In this document: one piece after another, positions 49,240 to 60,390 of the stretch
Layout of the letters: the number at the start of each line of letters is the position of its first letter
Numbering within the stretch: position 1 is the stretch's first letter
Assembly: GCF_022682495.2 (NCBI RefSeq)
Contig: NC_071391.1
Span: 19,629,680 to 19,693,679 of the forward strand
Direction: 5' to 3'
Origin: Desmodus rotundus
Lineage: Eukaryota; Chordata; Mammalia; Chiroptera; Phyllostomidae
DNA length: 64,000 nucleotides
The notes under the pieces: model-generated
The model's input: the letters and a program-made list of their open reading frames with translations, nothing else
Database searches by the model: none
What the model was told of the DNA's origin: nothing
Made by a program: the position numbers and the translations under genes

Positions 49240-49525
49240 AATCTGTCATAAAGAACTCTTGTGTAATTTCAACATGGAGTTCTAAAACAGGAAAAACATG
49301 CAGAAACCTAAGAGCAGATGTGTGGAAGGTGATAGGGAGGAAAGAGCAGGGCAAAGTTCACAAAAGAACTTTCTAGAATGATGAAGTGCTTGCATATGTT
49401 GTTTTCTATGTTGATCATAGAAGTGTAAATGATTGTTACAACACTTTGACCCTATTACTTAAGATCCCTGCATTTTGTTGTATGTAAATTGTATATCAAT
49501 TTATAAAAATTGTTATCAATAAAAA
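49240..49525 (+). repeat. L1M-class 3' end fragment
   Basis: 'acaaaagaactttctagaat', 'tgctatatgttgttttctat'-like, 'gtatgtaaattgtatatcaa' and an A-rich end resemble an old L1 3' UTR. Low identity. Confidence 0.5.
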
Positions 49526-50450
49526 TGCACTAGCAAAATACTATGTCTCAAAAAGATTTCCTTTAATTTCTTGAAATTTTCTGTGATTCAGCACACTCAA
49601 TAGCAGAACAAGATTCTATAGTCTGTGTCCTAAGAATAATTTGAAATAGAAAGATTTTTACAAGTGAATCTGAAACCCTGCTACTTTTCTTAAAGGTGAC
49701 AACCTTTGATATTCTCTTCTCAAGTACCCTAAAGTATTCTTGTTACAGAGAAAAATTTAATAGAGGATTTCTACTGCTATGTGAGATTTTATGTGCGCTT
49801 TGTGTTTGCTGTATTTCAAGTTTGTTTTGGTGATTCAACATTTATTTTAATCCAAGGGAAAAAACACAAGAATAATCATGTTAAAACAAACTTAAAACAT
49901 AACAAACGTGGGAAATAATGTTTACCTCTGTAGTAACATAGTATGCAAACTTCCAAATGTGATGTTATTTGCACTAAATAGTATTGTCATTTATGTTTTG
50001 CTTTATGGATGGCTTCAGAACTCCTTAATACTTTAGGAAACCTCATCGCCATGCTTTGAAGTATATTGAAAAGAAATACTATATTTGTCAAAAATAATCA
50101 TATGCTTCTTTGCTAGCAGCAAATGCATGAAACATATCAATATTACATTACAAGTTTTCAACATGGATAATGAACATGGTTAGGTTCTGTGTCACTGTCA
50201 ATGAGATAACAATAAAAATATTATTTTGTATTTTCTGGGAAACCAATCCACCTAAATGAGAACACATGTGTGCTCTCAACTAATGCCATCATGTGGCTTC
50301 CAAGTGTTATTCAGTGATCTCCATTCAAGTGCAGTCCATGAAACTTTCACAATTAAAAGCCCCACCCTCAAATTTAGTGCCTGCCACCAAAGCCTCATAC
50401 TGAAACCATAATTACACGTGTCTGCAGTTTCTTGTGAAAAAAAAAATTTG
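49526..50450. other. Anonymous AT-rich DNA
   Basis: No gene or recognised repeat. Confidence 0.5.
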
Positions 50451-50454
50451 TTTG

Positions 50455-50765
50455 AGAAAGAAGCCCGGCACAAAAGACCATGTGTTGTATAATTCCACTT
50501 GTGGGGACAGAAGTGGAAAAAGGTAAATCTGTGGAGACAGAAGATAGATTAGCAGTTGCCTAATCTGGGGGTGGGGGAGGGGATAGGAATTAACCATAAG
50601 TGGATATGAGTGATTTTACTAGGATGATTAAAATATTCTAAAGCTACATTATGGGGATGATTGCACAACTTAGTTAATTTACTAAAAAATCATCAAATTG
50701 TACGCATAAATGTGTGAATTTTGTGGAACATAAATTATATCTTTAAAGAGTCTAATTTTAAAATT
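50455..50765 (+). repeat. L1 (L1MA/L1MB-class) 3' UTR fragment
   Basis: 'gagaaagaagcccggcacaa', 'agaccatgtgttgtataatt', 'gtggagacagaagatagatt', 'agcagttgcctaatctgggg', 'atgattgcacaacttagtta' and 'aacataaattatatctttaa' follow this 3' UTR closely. Noncoding; the minus-strand frames at 50276-50597 partly overlap it. Confidence 0.75.
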
Positions 50766-51985
50766 GTGTTTCAGTAGAGAAGCTAACCAAGCATTTCTCT
50801 AAATTAGAATCTAGTTCCTCATGCATCCAGATGTTGACATAAGGAGGGAAAAAAACACCTACTACTATAGGAGTACACATTATTTCTGGCTGTTAAGTGA
50901 TTAACACATTTTCACAATTAAGTTAAAATAGATGCTTACAGAAAGTTAAATATATAACCCCAACTTTCTTGTTAACACAAGAGAGCAAAGGGGAAAAAAG
51001 CACTCCACGTACTGTTTAGAATGTTCTCCAACATATATTTGGAGAGGTGCTCATTAAAATGTTTCCATATACTTTTTTTTTCCTTCACAAGCTAAAAGCG
51101 TTGTGCTTCTCAATTTAAGAGAAGCAAGGTGGTGTGGAATGCCTGCCCTTTCCACCTAACTATACATAATTAGGATTTCAATTCAATTCAACACAATTAC
51201 TATTATACAATAAAATAAAAATACTTAATTGTGTTCATCAGGGGTTTCAACTTCAACAATATTTTAATGCTCAGTACTCTCTGTCATACAGGCTCTCCTG
51301 TAGAGAATCACATATTAATGACATCAGTGGCTTCTACCTACTAAATAACAATTAGAAAGATATATCCAGCAAGATAACAGTAACAAATAACATGGAAAAG
51401 TTAGTGTGCATACATGTATATACACACTTACATGGATATATTTATACATATATATATGTGCTTGCTTTTAGGTGTGACTAATTTATAACTCTTTTAGGAT
51501 GGGGGTTTATCTTTGGGAGATGAGGACAGGAATGAGATACATTAGTTAAAGGGAGGTTTCAACTTTATTAGTAAGGTTATAATAAAGAAAAAGGTCTAAA
51601 ACAAATAAAATACAAATGTCTATAAATTGGGTGACAGGAACATATATTAAGTTACTCTAAGTAATCTTCCATACAGTTGACATTCTAGGTTGATATATGC
51701 ACTAACATATAATGACTAATACACTGAGCTTCATAGTATTAGCTTGTACGTCAGAGGGTCCTGCAAGGTTTGGAGGGTAACTTCTACTCTCTACCTTTGT
51801 TTATAGAATCACAAAGAGGAACAGTCAAGAATAAAACTGCATCCCTAGAAATAACGAGTCCCATGTATGACAATGTTGTTATTTCACTCCTTACATCAAC
51901 GTGACTTGATCTCTAAATTAGTAGCAATAAGTCACAATATAATTACCAGGAAACAAAGTTTACAAATGCATGATCAAAATATGAT
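50766..51985. other. Anonymous AT-rich DNA
   Basis: No gene is seen. TA-rich tract near 51411-51460. Confidence 0.5.
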
Positions 51986-51989
51986 CCAT

Positions 51990-52078
51990 TTGTTTGGCTG
52001 GAGTGGGGGGGAATGGTGGGGAGAAAATGCAGACAACTATAACGGAACAACAACAAAATAATTCAAAAAAATAAAACA
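51990..52078 (+). mobile_element. Bat-type L1 3' end, very short
   Basis: 'tttggctggagtgggggg', 'ggggagaaaatgcagacaac' and 'tataacggaacaacaacaaa' match the L1 3' terminus at 17.25-17.33 kb. Under 100 bp, strongly 5' truncated. Confidence 0.78.
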
Positions 52079-52580
52079 ACTTCTAAAGAAAAAAAATTAT
52101 GTCAACAAGTATATTGTCCACGACAATCTACTGAACAGACATTTATTGAGTACCTACTTAAGGTAAATTATGGTGTTATATTGAGGCTATAAATAAAGTT
52201 TAAACCATTTTTAAGGAAAAATAAATACATAAAATATAATCCATTCAAAAACTGGGGACTAATTATTCTTACCGTAGAAACAGAATTATATGATAGTTAA
52301 AGAGAAATTTAATAATTGTCCTCAATTTCTCAGAAAGTGCAAAAAATTCTTCAGATGTTGTTATGATCCATTCTGGTTATTATTTCATAATTTGATACTA
52401 TAGGAATTTTTAAAAACTAGGTGTCAAAGCATGTGCCCTCAAATAAAAATAACTCCATATGGTGAAATACTGATAAAAGTAGTTATATCGGGAGTCATTT
52501 TGGCTCTCAAAAATTAGCACAATAAAGAGTTCACATTATAATTGAGATGCTAGAATCCCAGATTTTTTTCCCTTCTAATT
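52079..52580. other. Anonymous DNA, possible old repeat at 52130-52200
   Basis: 'acatttattgagtacctact' at about 52140 is a motif common to several ancient mammalian repeats; the rest is not recognised. Confidence 0.4.
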
Positions 52581-52584
52581 TTAC

Positions 52585-52745
52585 AGTTGAGAAGCCCCTT
52601 AGAGGCTGTTTAGCTCTAATTTTATAGATGTGAAAATAAAAGATTCAGAAAGTTCAGGTGATGTCCTTCCCCAAGGTCATTTCTATGAGTTAGTAGCAGA
52701 GCTGAGTCTAAAACTCAAATTTTCTTCCTCCTCTGTTATTTCCAC
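52585..52745 (-). repeat. MIR SINE
   Basis: 'gagaagccccttagaggctg', 'aattttatagatgtgaaaat', 'ccttccccaaggtcatttct' and 'tagtagcagagctgagtcta' are the reverse-strand MIR order. Confidence 0.7.
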
Positions 52746-53540
52746 ATTGCCAAAATGAATATTATCTTTTTAGTATTAAAAGATACTATCTTTTTTATGA
52801 GAGTATTTTATAACATAAGATAATAGCTTAATCAGTAACTATATGCCTAATGTGCATTTAGAATGCATTACAAATATTAATATTATTAGGAGCAAGGCTT
52901 TTATTGCAGAGTATTCTTTTACTTTTCCCCCATTTATTGCAAAATTGTAGTTGTTAAGGGGGCAGAAATGAAGTTTAGTCAGCAACTTGTAACCAGTGCA
53001 AACTCCAAACTTTATGACACTATCAATATGACAGCCTCGATGTCAAAAGAATAGATCATCTGTATGTCGGTTAATTCTCCACTACTCGAGGATGTCAATC
53101 ATGGGGAAGGACCAGATGACCTATCTCCCCACAACACACTGACTGATCTAGTATTCACAACATCTGCTGTCAACAAAGGACAATAAAGGGAGAGGAGAAT
53201 TGAATTTATATCTTTCCATTCTATGGTGTTCGAGACATACTAGAATAGATACATTGTTTATTCTCTGAACTGATTGCGTTTTCTTAGTGATTTGGTGTTT
53301 CATTTAGCTCAACAACTCTAACGTTCTGCTTTATCTGTTTTGTTGAGGTGCAGAATTCTGGAGCTTTGACAAAGGGCTGCCTGGAAGATGCTTGCTCAGG
53401 AAAGCTAGCGCTGGTTTGACACACCAACATAAAAAAATTAGTTCAGTGCACAGTGATTTGACTAATCAACTTGCTAAAATTCTCTCCTCGAGAGAGGTAT
53501 GTATATTCCCAATGTTACTAAAAGAGATCATAATTTGTTT
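52746..53540. other. Anonymous DNA
   Basis: No gene or recognised repeat. The 63-codon frame at 53392-53583 has no recognisable domain. Confidence 0.45.
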
Positions 53541-53544
53541 TCAT

Positions 53545-53685
53545 TTGTGTCTTGGCTTAATGGTGCAGAAAGAAAAGCGCTGAATTTGGAGCAAGATTGC
53601 CTTGGGTTTATATCCTAAATCAAAATCATTTACCTCTCGGGGCATAAATTTGTCATTAGAATAAGGACAACAATACCAATCATAT
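53545..53685 (+). repeat. MIR SINE
   Basis: 'gaatttggagcaagattgcc', 'ttgggtttatatcctaaatc' and 'gcataaatttgtcattagaa' follow MIR. Confidence 0.6.
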
Positions 53686-54165
53686 CAGTTAGGGTTATAT
53701 TTAGCTGCTAGTGACAGAAATCCAAAAAGTGAAAGAGGCTTAAGGAAGACTGAAGGTTATGCTCTCTCATATAAAACTCTGAGCAAGTGGACTAGCATGG
53801 ATATAGGGTTTAATGGTATATAGGAACCCGAATGCTTTTATCTTGTTATTTTGTCATTCATGGCCTTCATCTCATAGTTCAAGGAAGTAGCATTTTGATG
53901 CAGGGATAAGAAGGAAGGAAGAAAGAAAGAGGGGAAAAGGGTAAGCAGATGTTGAACAAAGGCAGATGTATGGCACAAAGGACTTGTGTTCCGTTAGCCA
54001 GAAATAGATATGTGGCCACACCTAGCTGCAAGGGAGACTGAAAAGTATGGTACCCATTCCAGGTGAACTATGTGCAGCCAAAAAGTAGGGACTCTGTTGT
54101 TATATTAAAAAGGAAGAATTTGTTCAGACACTACCAGCATCTCTATCACAGCTACCAAAGGCAAG
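53686..54165 (+). repeat. Ancient placental repeat, unnamed
   Basis: 'cagttagggttatatttagc', 'ggttatgctctctcatataa', 'tcatggccttcatctcatag', 'tatgtggccacacctagctg', 'caagggagactgaaaagtat' and 'gtgcagccaaaaagtaggga' are typical of a widespread old placental repeat whose exact name I cannot give. Noncoding. Confidence 0.6.
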
Positions 54166-54516
54166 ACTGCTAGTTTCCCAAACATCTAGACTCTTTCCCA
54201 GTCCCATGGCATGTAGATGTTACCATTGGACTATACTCTCCCCATTGGGATGGGGGTGAATATGACAGGTGCCATTTCTAGTCCCAGGTCTTTTAAGATT
54301 AGGAGTAGTCCTCCTCTGAGTTATTTTTGTGGCTTTTACCTTTCCTTTGAGCTAGCTAAAATCTGAATTTTAGGTTTCTACTTTCCTATGTAAATGAAGA
54401 CAGTAACTCAAGAAACAGAAACAAAAATGGAAGGAATTAGGTCCCTACAAGACCATGTGGAAAAAAAAAATTTGTTGATGTGTATCACTTACCCAGACTA
54501 TGTTGGAGAGAGAGAG
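54166..54516. other. Anonymous DNA
   Basis: No gene or recognised repeat. Confidence 0.5.
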
Positions 54517-54522
54517 AATTCT

Positions 54523-55433
54523 TTTTTAAGTATATTTTATTGATTATGCCATTACAGTTGCCCCAGTTTTTTTCTCCCTTTTATCCCTCTCCTCCATGCA
54601 CTGTCCCTCCACCCTCCAGCATTTCCCCTCTTCCTTAGTTCATGTCCAAGGGTCGTACATACAAGTTCTTTGGCTTCTCCATTCCCTATACTATTCTTAA
54701 CTTCCCCCTGTTTATTTTGTGTCTATCTATCATGCTTCTTATTCCCCTCCTCCCCCCATTCTCTCCCTCCCCCTCCCTCTCCCCCTCCCCACCGATAATC
54801 CTCTATGTGATCTCTGTGATTCTGATACTGTTCAGTCATTTCATTAATTTTTGTTTTTGTTTTTTAGGTTCAGGTGTTGATAACTGTGAGTTTGTTGTCA
54901 TTTTACTGTTCATAGTTTTTGATCTTCTATTTCTTAGATAAGTTCCTTTAACATTTTATATAATAAAGGCTTGGTGATGATGAACTCCTTTAACTTGACC
55001 TTACCTGGGAAGCACTTTATCTGCCCTTCCATTCTAAATGATAGCTTTGCTGGATAGAGTAGTCTTGGATGTAGGTCCTTGCCTTTCATGATTTCGAATA
55101 TTTCTTTATAGCCCCTTCTTGCCTATATGGTTTCTTTTGAGAAATCAGCTGGTAGCCTTATGAGAACTCTTCTGTAGGTAACTCTCTCCTTTCCTCTTGC
55201 TGCTTTTAAGATTTTTTTCCTTACCTTTAATCTTGGGTAACTTGATTATGATGTGTCTTGGTGTGTTCCTCCTTGGGTCCCATTTCTTTGGGACTCTTTG
55301 GGCTTCCTGGACTTCCTGAAAGTCTATTTCCTTCAAGAGATTGGGGAAGTTCTCCTTCATTATTTGTTCAAATAAGTTTTCAATATCTTGCTCTTCCTCG
55401 TCTCCTTCTGGCACCCCCATGATTCACAGACAT
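54523..55433 (-). mobile_element. HAL1 (half-L1) retrotransposon, 5' truncated
   Basis: Antisense to the window, the element has a short poly(A) (T run at 54522-54527), a C/T-rich 3' UTR as seen in plus (54523 to about 54935) and then the C-terminal part of L1-type ORF1. ORF1 is followed directly by the 3' end with no ORF2 at all, which defines HAL1. The hexamer aattct at 54517-54522 and 55434-55439 may be a decayed target duplication. Such elements need ORF2p supplied by L1. A second copy with the same 3' UTR is at 20.1 kb. Confidence 0.85.
54935..55430 (-). pseudogene. HAL1 ORF1p C-terminal remnant
   Basis: Minus-strand frame 55145-55420 shows the L1 ORF1p signature: GVPEGDEEEQDIENLFEQI, ENFPNLLKEIDFQEVQEAQ and TPRHIIIKLPK, the RNA-binding region entering the C-terminal domain. 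At about 55145-55165 the frame is lost, and homology resumes in another frame (ADFSKETI, LHPRLLYPAKLSFRMEG, KVKLKEFIITKPLLYKML) with a further stop before the natural end near 54935. A stop codon also replaces the residue just before the IMGVPEG segment. ORF1p is the RNA-binding chaperone of the L1 particle; this copy is broken in at least three places. Confidence 0.85.
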
Positions 55434-56365
55434 AATTCTATATACTTTTCCTATAAGTAGTAGCAGTTAAACTGGCCTTTGAGCGATATATTTTCAAGGG
55501 TGCTTCTAGAGATTAAATGATGTAATGTCTGTAAAATTCTGGCAGTGCCTGCTCATTGTAATAAGCACATAAAAATAAATAAAGAAGCATATGGACATCC
55601 ATATACATATGCAGCTATATATATTTCAGTTATATATATTTATATAACTAATTTATGTATATTTGTTATACATGTATCTATGTGTATAACTATATAAATA
55701 AACCAGCTACCTTTTTGAAGTGTCACCAGCTCCTCCAAAGTGAATTTTGCAGAGACCATTTCATGTACTATGTAAATAATAACATATCAAATACACTTGC
55801 CAAGTTTGCTAAAAACCCATGCATTCGTGTTGTCCTGATAAACTAAGCCAAAGTCTTACTTTGTTTATATACATAGAGATGGTATATGAACTAGATCTGT
55901 GTAGGGTAAGGCCAGGACAATAATGAAAAAGTATCATCATCCTCATCCTCACCCTCATCCACGGTTTGACTTCACTAAAAAATGTATGTGTCTCTTTCTT
56001 CTAACCACAAGGTTAATTCTCATATATGTTCAGTCTGATATAAAAATGTATCTAAAGCATCTTCATCAAATGCCAGAGAGGAAGAAGCGGAGCAGGCACA
56101 GAGAAAGGGTTATGTCCTGAGAGAGCAGCTGTAACTCAGGACAGCACCCTCAGGTCCCACTGTCTGCTCTAATGTCTAAAGCTATAATATCGAATATGTG
56201 TTGGCTGTTACTTGAGCGTGTAGCCCCAAACTCCAATTATCTGCTCTCAGCCCAGGAAAACTGTCACTGCTTCACACTTGTCCCCTAGGCTTAGGGCCAC
56301 AAGTCATCAAATGCTCTGAGGAGAGGAATCAGGTCAAGGTAGGTATCAGCTCAAAGCATTTTCAT
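55434..56365. other. Anonymous DNA with TA-rich tract
   Basis: 55610-55700 is a TA-rich low-complexity tract and 55934-55961 a degenerate (CATCCT)n run. No gene can be supported. Confidence 0.5.
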
Positions 56366-56640
56366 TCTTTTTTTTCCACATATTTTATTGTTGTTCAAGT
56401 ACAGTTGTCTCCATTTTCTCCCCCACTACTCCCCCACACCCCAGCCATCCCCACTTCCTACCCTTGATCCTACATACCCCCCCTTTGGTTTTGTCCATGT
56501 GTCCTTTATACATGTTCCTAAAAACCCTTAATTTTTTCACATGTGCTAGCCTCAAGTCCTGACTTCTTTGTTTGCTTTCTAACAGTCTCAAAACTTGTTT
56601 TGGGTTTTGTTTTTGTATTTTATGTAGTTTTTACTGTATT
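56366..56640 (-). mobile_element. Bat-type L1 3' end, antisense
   Basis: The T-rich start is the poly(A) tail; 'acatattttattgttgttca', 'agtacagttgtctccatttt', 'cccctttggttttgtccatg' and 'tgtcctttatacatgttcct' are the reverse complement of the 3' UTR of the 17.1-17.3 kb copy. About 270 bp, noncoding; the minus frame at 56385-56591 lies in this UTR. Confidence 0.78.
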
Positions 56641-56689
56641 TTTGATGGATAAGTTAGTCCAATGTAATATACTATGTCACAACAAAGGT

Positions 56690-57165
56690 AAACAAATGTC
56701 AGTTTAGGGTGGTATCATAGCCAGCTTCCAGGAGGAACCCAGCCAATCACAGGTATTAGGCTTGGTCTGCTGCAGCAACAGGATACAGTAATAGTGTATC
56801 CCTACCAAGGCGAAAGTATAAAGGACAGTGTACCTGCTGCCTCACTCTGGAGTCCCTCGTTTTGGAGGGAGTCAGTGCCAGGCCACCTGGACAGGCAGCC
56901 CTGTGGAAAGACCAAGTAGGGACAAGCCAACCGAGCCCCTCTGCTAAGAGTCAGAAGAAAATGAGGCCTCTTTTCAATAGTCAGATGAGTGAGTCATCCT
57001 GAAAATGGATCCTCCAGCCCCAGTCAGACTTCGATGACTGAACCCTCAGCTGACAGCGTGACCGTGACCTCATGAGGGGCTCAAAGCCAGAAACATTCCG
57101 CCAAGTTGTTTCTGCATTCCTGACCCTCAAACACTCTGTAGGGTAATAAATGCGTGAGTGTGTTC
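56690..57165 (+). repeat. MLT1-like (ERVL-MaLR) LTR remnant
   Basis: 'ccaggccacctggacaggca', 'aaaatgaggcctcttttcaa', 'ggatcctccagccccagtca', 'gcattcctgaccctcaaaca' and 'tgtagggtaataaatgcgtg' follow the second half of MLT1-class LTRs, including a polyadenylation signal AATAAA at about 57145. No internal retroviral gene is attached. The first 180 bp (56690-56870) are less certain. Confidence 0.6.
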
Positions 57166-57300
57166 TTTATTTTTAATTGTGATAAAATATATATAACATA
57201 AAATGTACTACCTCAATCCTGTTTACGTATTCAGTTCTGCATTGCCAAGTACATTCACATCGTTGAGAACTCTCTTGTGCAGATATCTGGGGTACAAGGG
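57166..57300 (-). repeat. Old L1 3' end fragment, antisense
   Basis: 'ttaattgtgataaaatatat', 'ataacataaaatgtactacc', 'agttctgcattgccaagtac' and 'attcacatcgttgagaactc' are typical of an antisense old L1 3' segment. Confidence 0.65.
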
Positions 57301-58895
57301 AGACTGCTGGTGCGACACCTGGCCAATTTTATAGTGTTACTTAATTGCTATCATTATTAAAGAGGAAAAAATATTCTGCATAAATACGGTGTCAGTAAAG
57401 ATGATCTATTTCTTCACGTAGAATGTTAGATTAACTATTTCAGGTTGAATACTCTTGCTAGTTCTCTCACTTGCACACTGTCTCTTTTTTTAAATTAAGA
57501 GCCTGAAAATTTTTCGAGTCTCAGTAATTAAATAATGAAAACAAACAGACTTTTCCCTCCCTCTCATGAAATAAAACAAGAAATTGACTGCAAGATTCCG
57601 TGAGACTTTGGGGAGAGGAGGAGGAGGAGTGGTGGGTGAAAGCTGCCTTCCAAAGGTGGAATGTCTTTACTAATTGCAAACCCATAGCCATATGTACTAA
57701 GCAAAGAAGAGTTTGTTGCTTTCAATTATTTTATCAAGGTTTTACATTTAGATTTGCATTCTGATCTGTCTTCTTGTTACAATTCTCTAGTCAGGAAATA
57801 CCATTTTCTTATTTTTTAATTGTTGTCCACAGATCTTTAAGTCCTTTACTGACTAAATATATTCATCCTTACCTTCTCAGAAAGACAATTCTTAGTGTAA
57901 TGGGCAACAACTTGGTGTTAATCATAATGGCTTCTTCATCCCAAATTACCAAGGGAAGACCTTCTCCCTGGGGCTGCTTTGCAAAAGCATCGATGTGGTT
58001 AAATTCAGAAGAAAAGAAAAAACTTTGATGAACTGCAGTGCTTATAGAACCAACCTTGATGTGAGGAAGAGACAAAAGCCATTAAATAGAAGATCACTAC
58101 GGTTCTTACTTGAATGTCAATCAATCTTCTATTCTGTGATTTTAGCCCTTGCTTTAGGGCAAATTGTCACTTCTCTGGCTATTCTAGCTAGCTCCTACCT
58201 AGTTCCATATTCTCTGCCATCACATGACGAGTTAAAAGTAATTACTAAAATTTTTGTCATATTTCCACATCAAGTATAACTATTTTAAATGTTTAAATAT
58301 TAATTTAGCTGTTCAAAGTTTTAAAATTCATCAAACAGGTTAATATCTATGCTAACGCAGGGGAAACCACACTTGGTTTAGTCTAGGAGGGAAAGACAGC
58401 AAAACTTTTAAATATGGAAAGTAAGACAAAAATCTCCCTTAAATAAGTAATATTGTCTAGATTATATATGTGTGCTCTTCAGATGACTTCAATGTCCCCA
58501 TAACGGATACTTTTAAAGTGTCCAGAATGTCTCAGTGACATCACCCTTAGAGCCAGGACACATGTCTTATAGAAACTGGGTGAGATAATGCCTAAAATTA
58601 TGCACCAAGGACTTGTCACTGGAACTGAGAAGTGTTAAAAAAGTGAATTTCTCTCCCCTTTGAAACTTCATGCATTAATACCATGAATATGACAAGATCC
58701 ATATAGTATTCCATCATTTTTTAAAGTCATACACACTTCCCAGTTCTCATTTGATCGCTCTCTGTGAGGGAGGAAGGATTGATATACGTGTATATGTGAC
58801 TCTCTCTCCCTTGGGCCACCATGATCGCCTGCCAAATACACCTGCGCACGAGGTGAGGCAGGAGTTCTGCAATTTAGACATCCGGCATACAAGGT
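57301..58895. other. Anonymous DNA
   Basis: No gene is seen. Overlapping frames at 57774-58279 have no recognisable domain. Confidence 0.45.
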
Positions 58896-58899
58896 AAAC

Positions 58900-59480
58900 C
58901 ATAAAAAAGAGCTACTGCTTCCATAAAAATAAAAGAACTACACATGTGTCTACCCACACATGTGCAGATGGTGGAAGATTATCAGTTTCAAGAGAAAAGG
59001 AAAGGAAAAATGTCCCCAACAAGAAAACGAAAACACAACATGCTAGACTGCGTTATGAAACCCCAGCATCCCACGACAGCCTCGTGATTAAACCAGCTCT
59101 CTCTGGGGATCACTTGTGCTCTTCCCAAGGCCCAGAATCCATGCTATCAAGAGACTCTGAAGGTTCCAAAAGACCAGCACGTATGTACTCCCCGTAGCTC
59201 CTGACTACCCAGGCAGGACCCGAGTCTTACCTCCTGACCACAGGGTTTCTCTCCCCTGCCTGTCTGCTGTCTGCCTCTGTCCTTGGGCTTCCTAGTTAAA
59301 CGTGAGGAATTGAGCACTGCAGAACCCTCCTGGGCACCCATGCACATGCAACCTTGAAATGCAGTGGAGTTCACACCTACGGGTTAAACTTTTAACCAAT
59401 GGGAGACAGAATCCAGAGAACCCAGTGGGAAAATTCTTCCTCCTTTGTACGTAACTCTGTCTCCCCTCACTCCGCCTTCA
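58900..59480. other. Unassigned CpG-richer block
   Basis: CpGs are denser than in the flanks (for example 59050, 59075, 59086, 59170, 59190, 59220, 59301). Two identical palindromes cacatgtg lie at 58941-58948 and 58957-58964. I recognise no repeat family and no coding domain in the frames here (58946-59197 plus, 59147-59374 minus). It could be a worn LTR, a decayed CpG-bearing element or a regulatory segment. Confidence 0.35.
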
Positions 59481-59487
59481 GCACACT

Positions 59488-59599
59488 TACAGCAATGCTA
59501 CAGATGTGCAAATCCTACAGCAACGCTACAGATGTGCAAATCCTACAGCAATGCTACAGATGTGCAAATCCTACAGCAATGCTACAGATGTGCAAATCC
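59488..59599 (+). repeat. Minisatellite, four 28-bp units
   Basis: Four head-to-tail 28-bp units (59488-59515, 59516-59543, 59544-59571, 59572-59599) differ by one base, a C for T in unit 2. Each unit carries an E-box-like cagatg overlapping an octamer-like gtgcaaat. Since 28 is not a multiple of three, the two open frames across it (59399-59746, 59445-59651) show the repeat in shifting frames and are not a protein gene. Confidence 0.95.
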
Positions 59600-60190
59600 T
59601 CAGGCTGCTCAGAGGCATGGTCCCGAGAGCGAAATGAGCAGGCACATTTAGCAGTGGCCAGATCACATATCTGCACATGGACTGTCTGCTCTTTCCTGCT
59701 TTACTCCCCTTGTCCCACGCTCCTACTCTCTGTAATTATAAAATAATGACAATAATAGCATGTTAGCTCTCTTCCACAAGCTTTGTCTTTCTAGGCCTCA
59801 GGAAAAGACACAAAACCGAGTGCCCTGTGGATGTGAGGTACTAACTCACACTGTGAAGTAAGAGAGCATACCACTGAGAAATTGACAATCTGGTATCAAT
59901 CTGTCAAAACTTCTATTGATCTGATTTCGGTAAGAAGCTGTTCTTAGAGAAACACATTCATATCCAAAGGCTTATGGGACTCCCACAAAGGATATGAGCT
60001 CAAAGAAAAATAATTACAAACCGGAGATCATTTCCCAAGGATCACCATCTTGCATTGCCTGTTATCCAATGCCTGAACACGCATGTCTCAGAGTTGGTGC
60101 AGTTTTATAGTTGCTTATGGCAGGAGAATAAGTTTGGAACCAGTTACTGAGCCAAGGTCAGAAGCAAAGTTTCCACAGCACTGTGTTGAA
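59600..60190. other. Anonymous DNA
   Basis: No gene or recognised repeat. Confidence 0.45.
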
Positions 60191-60194
60191 GGAC

Positions 60195-60390
60195 AAAGCA
60201 CATGGCAGGAGGCTGAAGAGGGTAAAGAGGGTCAAATACATCACGACGGAAGGAGACTAAACTTTGAATGATGAACACACAATGCCATATGCTGATGACC
60301 TATTATAACATCATACACTTGAACCTTACACAATTTTATTAACAAGCATAACTCCAATAAATTTAATTAAAATATTTCAATTTAACAAAA
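60195..60390 (+). repeat. L1 3' end fragment
   Basis: 'gagggtcaaatacatcacga', 'cggaaggagactaaactttg', 'gatgaacacacaatgccata', 'catacacttgaaccttacac' and 'aactccaataaatttaatta' follow the end of a laurasiatherian L1 3' UTR with its AATAAA. Different lineage from the 17.3 kb copy. Confidence 0.75.

Noticed and set aside
59488..59599. CRISPR-like array because of 28-bp repeats
   Set aside because: Units are directly adjacent with no spacers, and the genome is mammalian.
59399..59746. Cys-rich repetitive protein (QMCKS / CYRCANP repeats)
   Set aside because: The apparent protein repeat is a 28-bp minisatellite read through successive frames; 28 is not divisible by three.
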